64,000 bases of DNA from Formosa sp. L2A11 (GTDB taxonomy: Bacteria > Bacteroidota > Bacteroidia > Flavobacteriales > Flavobacteriaceae): NCBI RefSeq assembly GCF_009796865.1, contig NZ_CP047028.1, forward strand, positions 3,534,001 to 3,598,000, written 5' to 3'. The translations under genes and the position numbers were made by a program. Positions 63,775 through 64,000 of this stretch are shown here, one piece after another (position 1 is the first letter of the stretch; every line of letters begins with the position of its first letter). The notes under the pieces were generated by a model. It did not search any database, was not told the origin of the DNA, and worked only from the letters and a program-made list of their open reading frames with translations.

Positions 63775-64000
63775 ATGGACAAAAACACCAAGAAAACACC
63801 TCCTGCTTTAATTACTAGAGATTGGTTAGCGATAGAACGCACTAAATTGGCAAACGAACGTACCTTTTTAGCTTATTTTAGAACCTTTATGGTGTTTCTA
63901 GGAACAGGATTAACCATTATAAAAATGCATATGTTTGTACGTATGGAATGGTTTGGGGTTTTATTATTAATTATAGCTCCAATTGTATTAGCCATAGGAG
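63775..64000 (+). CDS. DUF202 family membrane protein, 5' part only
   Basis: The reading frame from ATG 63775 gives MDKNTKKTPPALITRDWLAI, then ERTKLANERTFLAYFRTFM, and hydrophobic helices (VFLGTGLTIIKMHMF, LLLIIAPIVLAIG). The NERTFLAYFRT block is the DUF202 (YidH-like) signature. The gene runs off the right end of the window, with about 75 residues visible. The function of the family is unclear (related to inner-membrane proteins such as YidH/VTC domains). Confidence 0.75.
   Translation, partial: MDKNTKKTPPALITRDWLAIERTKLANERTFLAYFRTFMVFLGTGLTIIKMHMFVRMEWFGVLLLIIAPIVLAIG

Overview
The window looks like a chromosomal segment of a marine-type Flavobacteriaceae bacterium (Bacteroidota). It is AT-rich and densely coded, and many proteins carry short lipoprotein signals ending in SC or AC. 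Several promoters fit the Bacteroidota housekeeping pattern TTTG/TTG-N19-TAnnTTTG. Family markers include DUF4252, DUF3276, a PorV/PorQ-like protein, an unusually long NusB and a GTG/TTG-started core gene set. I see no prophage, insertion sequence, integron, CRISPR array, tRNA or rRNA. The only RNA gene is the small SRP RNA.

Layout. 1-5.3 kb: the 5' end of a tRNA t6A synthase gene (cut by the window edge), an esterase lipoprotein, UvrD helicase and an AsmA/DUF748-like protein. 5.4-8 kb: a glutamate-synthase-like FMN protein and two small conserved proteins. 8-19.6 kb: a patatin and M1 peptidase pair, RecG, a TlpA-type lipoprotein, PheT, two cold-shock proteins, DUF2007 and an ABC-F ATPase. 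19.8-21.2 kb: a thioredoxin-fold lipoprotein without cysteines. 21.3-27.9 kb: the most specialised block, a nitrate-type ABC importer (nrtA, nrtB and two ATPases) with a downstream beta-barrel porin and an upstream Crp/Fnr regulator. The regulator carries FNR-like cysteines, and its gene and nrtA share a palindromic upstream element. 28.2-33.2 kb: transaldolase-like Fsa, an SDR, SRP RNA, glutaminyl cyclase, a thioesterase and a large lipoprotein.

33.2-37 kb holds an S41 protease divergent from an ECF sigma factor, a putative membrane anti-sigma protein and two DUF4252 proteins. 37.2-42.8 kb carries yajC-DUF1573-nusB, leucine-type dehydrogenase, an ABC exporter and DUF3276. 42.8-46.7 kb has an acyltransferase, CsaA, a thioredoxin-family protein, a YfiT/DinB protein and a cyclophilin-FKBP fusion. 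46.9-50.3 kb is pta-ackA (acetyl-CoA to acetate plus ATP). 50.3-64 kb has RecQ, an envelope cluster (kdsD-tatC-CMD-lptB), PssA, a PorV-like protein with Lnt, HolA, an orphan HsdR-N nuclease domain with a GT2 glycosyltransferase, an OmpA lipoprotein and the start of a DUF202 gene.

Most of the window is ordinary housekeeping. The best leads are: the nitrate-uptake regulon with its shared operator (TAAGTA-N4-TACTTA); complementary defects in its two ATPases, which predict one dead and one live ATP site; a RecQ that has lost its zinc cysteines; the ECF-sigma/DUF4252 locus; and the orphan HsdR-N protein. I did not find a convincing wholly new defence or mobile system. Several start codons were moved from the longest possible reading frame on promoter, overlap or homology grounds, as stated in each entry.
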